From a virus, in IMG/VR virus record IMGVR_UViG_3300027607_000106, positions 1-56,094 of that record: 56,094 bases of DNA; one strand, written 5' to 3'. The translations under genes and the position numbers were made by a program. This document shows, in pieces, positions 54,994 to 56,094 of this stretch (positions are counted from its first letter, which is position 1; every line of letters starts with the position of its first letter). The notes beneath the pieces were generated by a model that was not told where the DNA came from, ran no database searches, and was given only the letters and a program-made list of their open reading frames with translations.

Positions 54994-56094
54994 ATGGCGG
55001 CGCGGGTGGCTCTGGTCAATTTCCCGAAAGTGAAGAAGTACAAGAGCCGTCACGGTCGAATCTATTTCTACCATCGCCCGACCGGAACACGACTTCCCGA
55101 CGACCCTACGACGCCAGAGTTCGCCGAGGCCTACGCCCGGGCTGAAAAGCAAGGCCAGTCCAAGCCGGACACCCCATTGCAAGATGGGAAACGCCCGAAG
55201 TTTCCGCATGGAAGCTTCGGCGCTGTCGTCGAGGAGTTCATCGCATCAGGCGAGTTCAAGGACCTGAAGCCATCCACAAAGTACGAATACCAGCGCGTCC
55301 TGCGCAGCCTTGCCGATGCCGGGCATGGCAACAAGCCAATCCGGATGATGCAGCGGCGGCATGTCCGGAAGATGCGCGACGAGCGCGCGGACACGCCAGG
55401 TGCCGCAAACACCGTCGTGCGCCACGTCCGCCGGCTGCTGAGCTTCGCTGTCGAGGAGGAGTATCGGGCCGACAACCCCGCGCTCAGATTGAAGCTTCTG
55501 AAGGTGGGAGAATGGCGCGCGTGGACGGACGAGGAGCAATCCGCGTTCGAGGCCCGATGGCCATCCGGTTCGATGGAACGACGCGCCTATTCGCTCGCCC
55601 TGTATACCGGTCAGCGCCGCGCTGATCTGGTGTCCATGACGCAGGCGGATCGAAAGTCCGGCGCGATCTGTGTCGTGCAGAGCAAGACCGACGAGCGATT
55701 GTGGGTTCCCGAGCACCCCACCCTTTCGGAGGAACTCCGCGCGATCGACCACATGAGCTTGCTCTACACCTCGAAAGGCAAGGCGTTCGATCCGGTCTAT
55801 TTCGGAGCATGGTTCGCAGAAGCGATCGACAAAGCCAAGCTGCCGGATGATTGCGTGCTGCACGGCCTCCGGGCGTCCGCGGCGACACGCCTCGCCGATG
55901 CCGGATGCGACGACAAGGACATCATGGCGATCACCGGTCACCAGTCGCCGCAGATGGTGAAGAAATACACCAAGGCAGCGGATCAAAAGAAGCGCGCCGA
56001 GAGCGCCATGCAGAAGGTAAAAAGGTTAGACGCTGGCCGGAAAGCGGCATTGAAAAACAACGACAAATCCGGATCGGCGAAAACCCGAGGTTAG
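54994..56094 (+). CDS. int: Tyrosine integrase
   Basis: A 366-residue tyrosine recombinase. After an N-terminal arm-binding region, a core-binding domain spans about 75-155 (FGAVVEEFIASGEFKDLKPSTKYEY). The catalytic domain has Arg208 (TGQRRADLV), Lys231 (SKTDE), His290 and Arg293 (LHGLRASAA), His316 (TGHQS) and the Tyr325 nucleophile (KKYTK). All six expected residues are present. The stop TAG is the last base triplet of the window, so attP or attR would lie just outside it. Confidence 0.96.
   Translation: MAARVALVNFPKVKKYKSRHGRIYFYHRPTGTRLPDDPTTPEFAEAYARAEKQGQSKPDTPLQDGKRPKFPHGSFGAVVEEFIASGEFKDLKPSTKYEYQRVLRSLADAGHGNKPIRMMQRRHVRKMRDERADTPGAANTVVRHVRRLLSFAVEEEYRADNPALRLKLLKVGEWRAWTDEEQSAFEARWPSGSMERRAYSLALYTGQRRADLVSMTQADRKSGAICVVQSKTDERLWVPEHPTLSEELRAIDHMSLLYTSKGKAFDPVYFGAWFAEAIDKAKLPDDCVLHGLRASAATRLADAGCDDKDIMAITGHQSPQMVKKYTKAADQKKRAESAMQKVKRLDAGRKAALKNNDKSGSAKTRG

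Noticed and set aside
1-56094. Circular contig joining the left fibre frame to the right end
   Set aside because: Continuing the fibre frame into the reverse complement of the right end reaches a stop after a few dozen unconvincing codons inside the integrase 3' end, so the ends do not join as one gene.

Overview
The window is almost all of a temperate siphovirus (lambda/HK97-like layout, seen as a prophage or prophage-like contig) of an alphaproteobacterium. The evidence for the host is a phage-borne GcrA-like regulator next to a protein with a CtrA-type DNA-binding domain, a SleB-type cell-wall hydrolase, and high-GC codon use. The order below Alphaproteobacteria cannot be fixed from sequence alone. 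The right edge stops exactly at the integrase stop codon and the left edge cuts a tail-fibre gene, so neither attachment site is visible.

Layout, left to right. (1) 1-27.2 kb, minus strand: the late operon. Read in transcription order (right to left) it runs HNH nuclease, TerS, TerL, small membrane protein, portal, S78 protease, HK97 capsid, decoration-like protein, head-tail connectors, tail terminator, tail tube, a G/GT tail chaperone with a -1 frameshift signal, tape measure, then the distal tail genes (DUF1833, NlpC/P60, J-like tip) and a modular side fibre behind a terminator. A 5 kb accessory block (9.1-14.1 kb) sits inside this operon, between the tape measure and the distal tail genes. 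It holds a SARP/BTAD-TPR regulator, small proteins, a membrane-anchored SleB hydrolase and an AT-rich WD40 gene on the opposite strand. (2) 27.4-28.6 kb, plus strand: AT-rich cargo, namely a four-helix membrane protein and an S24-like protein without a DNA-binding domain. (3) 28.8-43.1 kb, minus strand: the early operon, starting at a YdaS/Cro-like gene. It carries a CII-type regulator, an initiator-like tRNA, a RuvC-like resolvase, the CtrA-domain and GcrA-like regulators, three DNA methyltransferases, two helicases, a PD-(D/E)XK-like nuclease, a primase and a DUF1376 replication protein containing iteron-like repeats. It ends with a NusG-like protein just before the late genes, the position of lambda Q. 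(4) 43.2-45.2 kb, plus strand: an S24 repressor, a zinc-ribbon/coiled-coil-membrane pair, and a second S24-like protein paralogous to the one at 28.3 kb. (5) 45.3-56.1 kb, plus strand: a tightly coupled operon (nearly every junction is ATGA, GTGA or TGATG) with RecT, DUF1367, ASCH, HNH, Lar-like, XF1762, MazG-like, DUF4326, excisionase and integrase genes.

How it works together: the repressor probably binds related A/T-rich sites (core WACCAA) that overlap two similar TTGACT promoters, one firing leftwards at 43.17 kb and one rightwards at 45.22 kb. The left transcript makes replication, methylation and host-regulator functions, then the NusG-like protein, which may let polymerase read into the late operon. 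The right transcript makes recombination, anti-restriction and integration/excision functions.

The most unusual content is the pairing of GcrA-like and CtrA-domain regulators with several DNA methyltransferases, which suggests that the phage reads or rewires the host methylation-dependent cell-cycle circuit. Also notable are the two headless S24-like paralogues beside a repressor that lacks the usual catalytic lysine, an initiator-like tRNA followed by a strongly structured non-coding stretch, and several gene remnants in the right operon that have kept their translational-coupling junctions.
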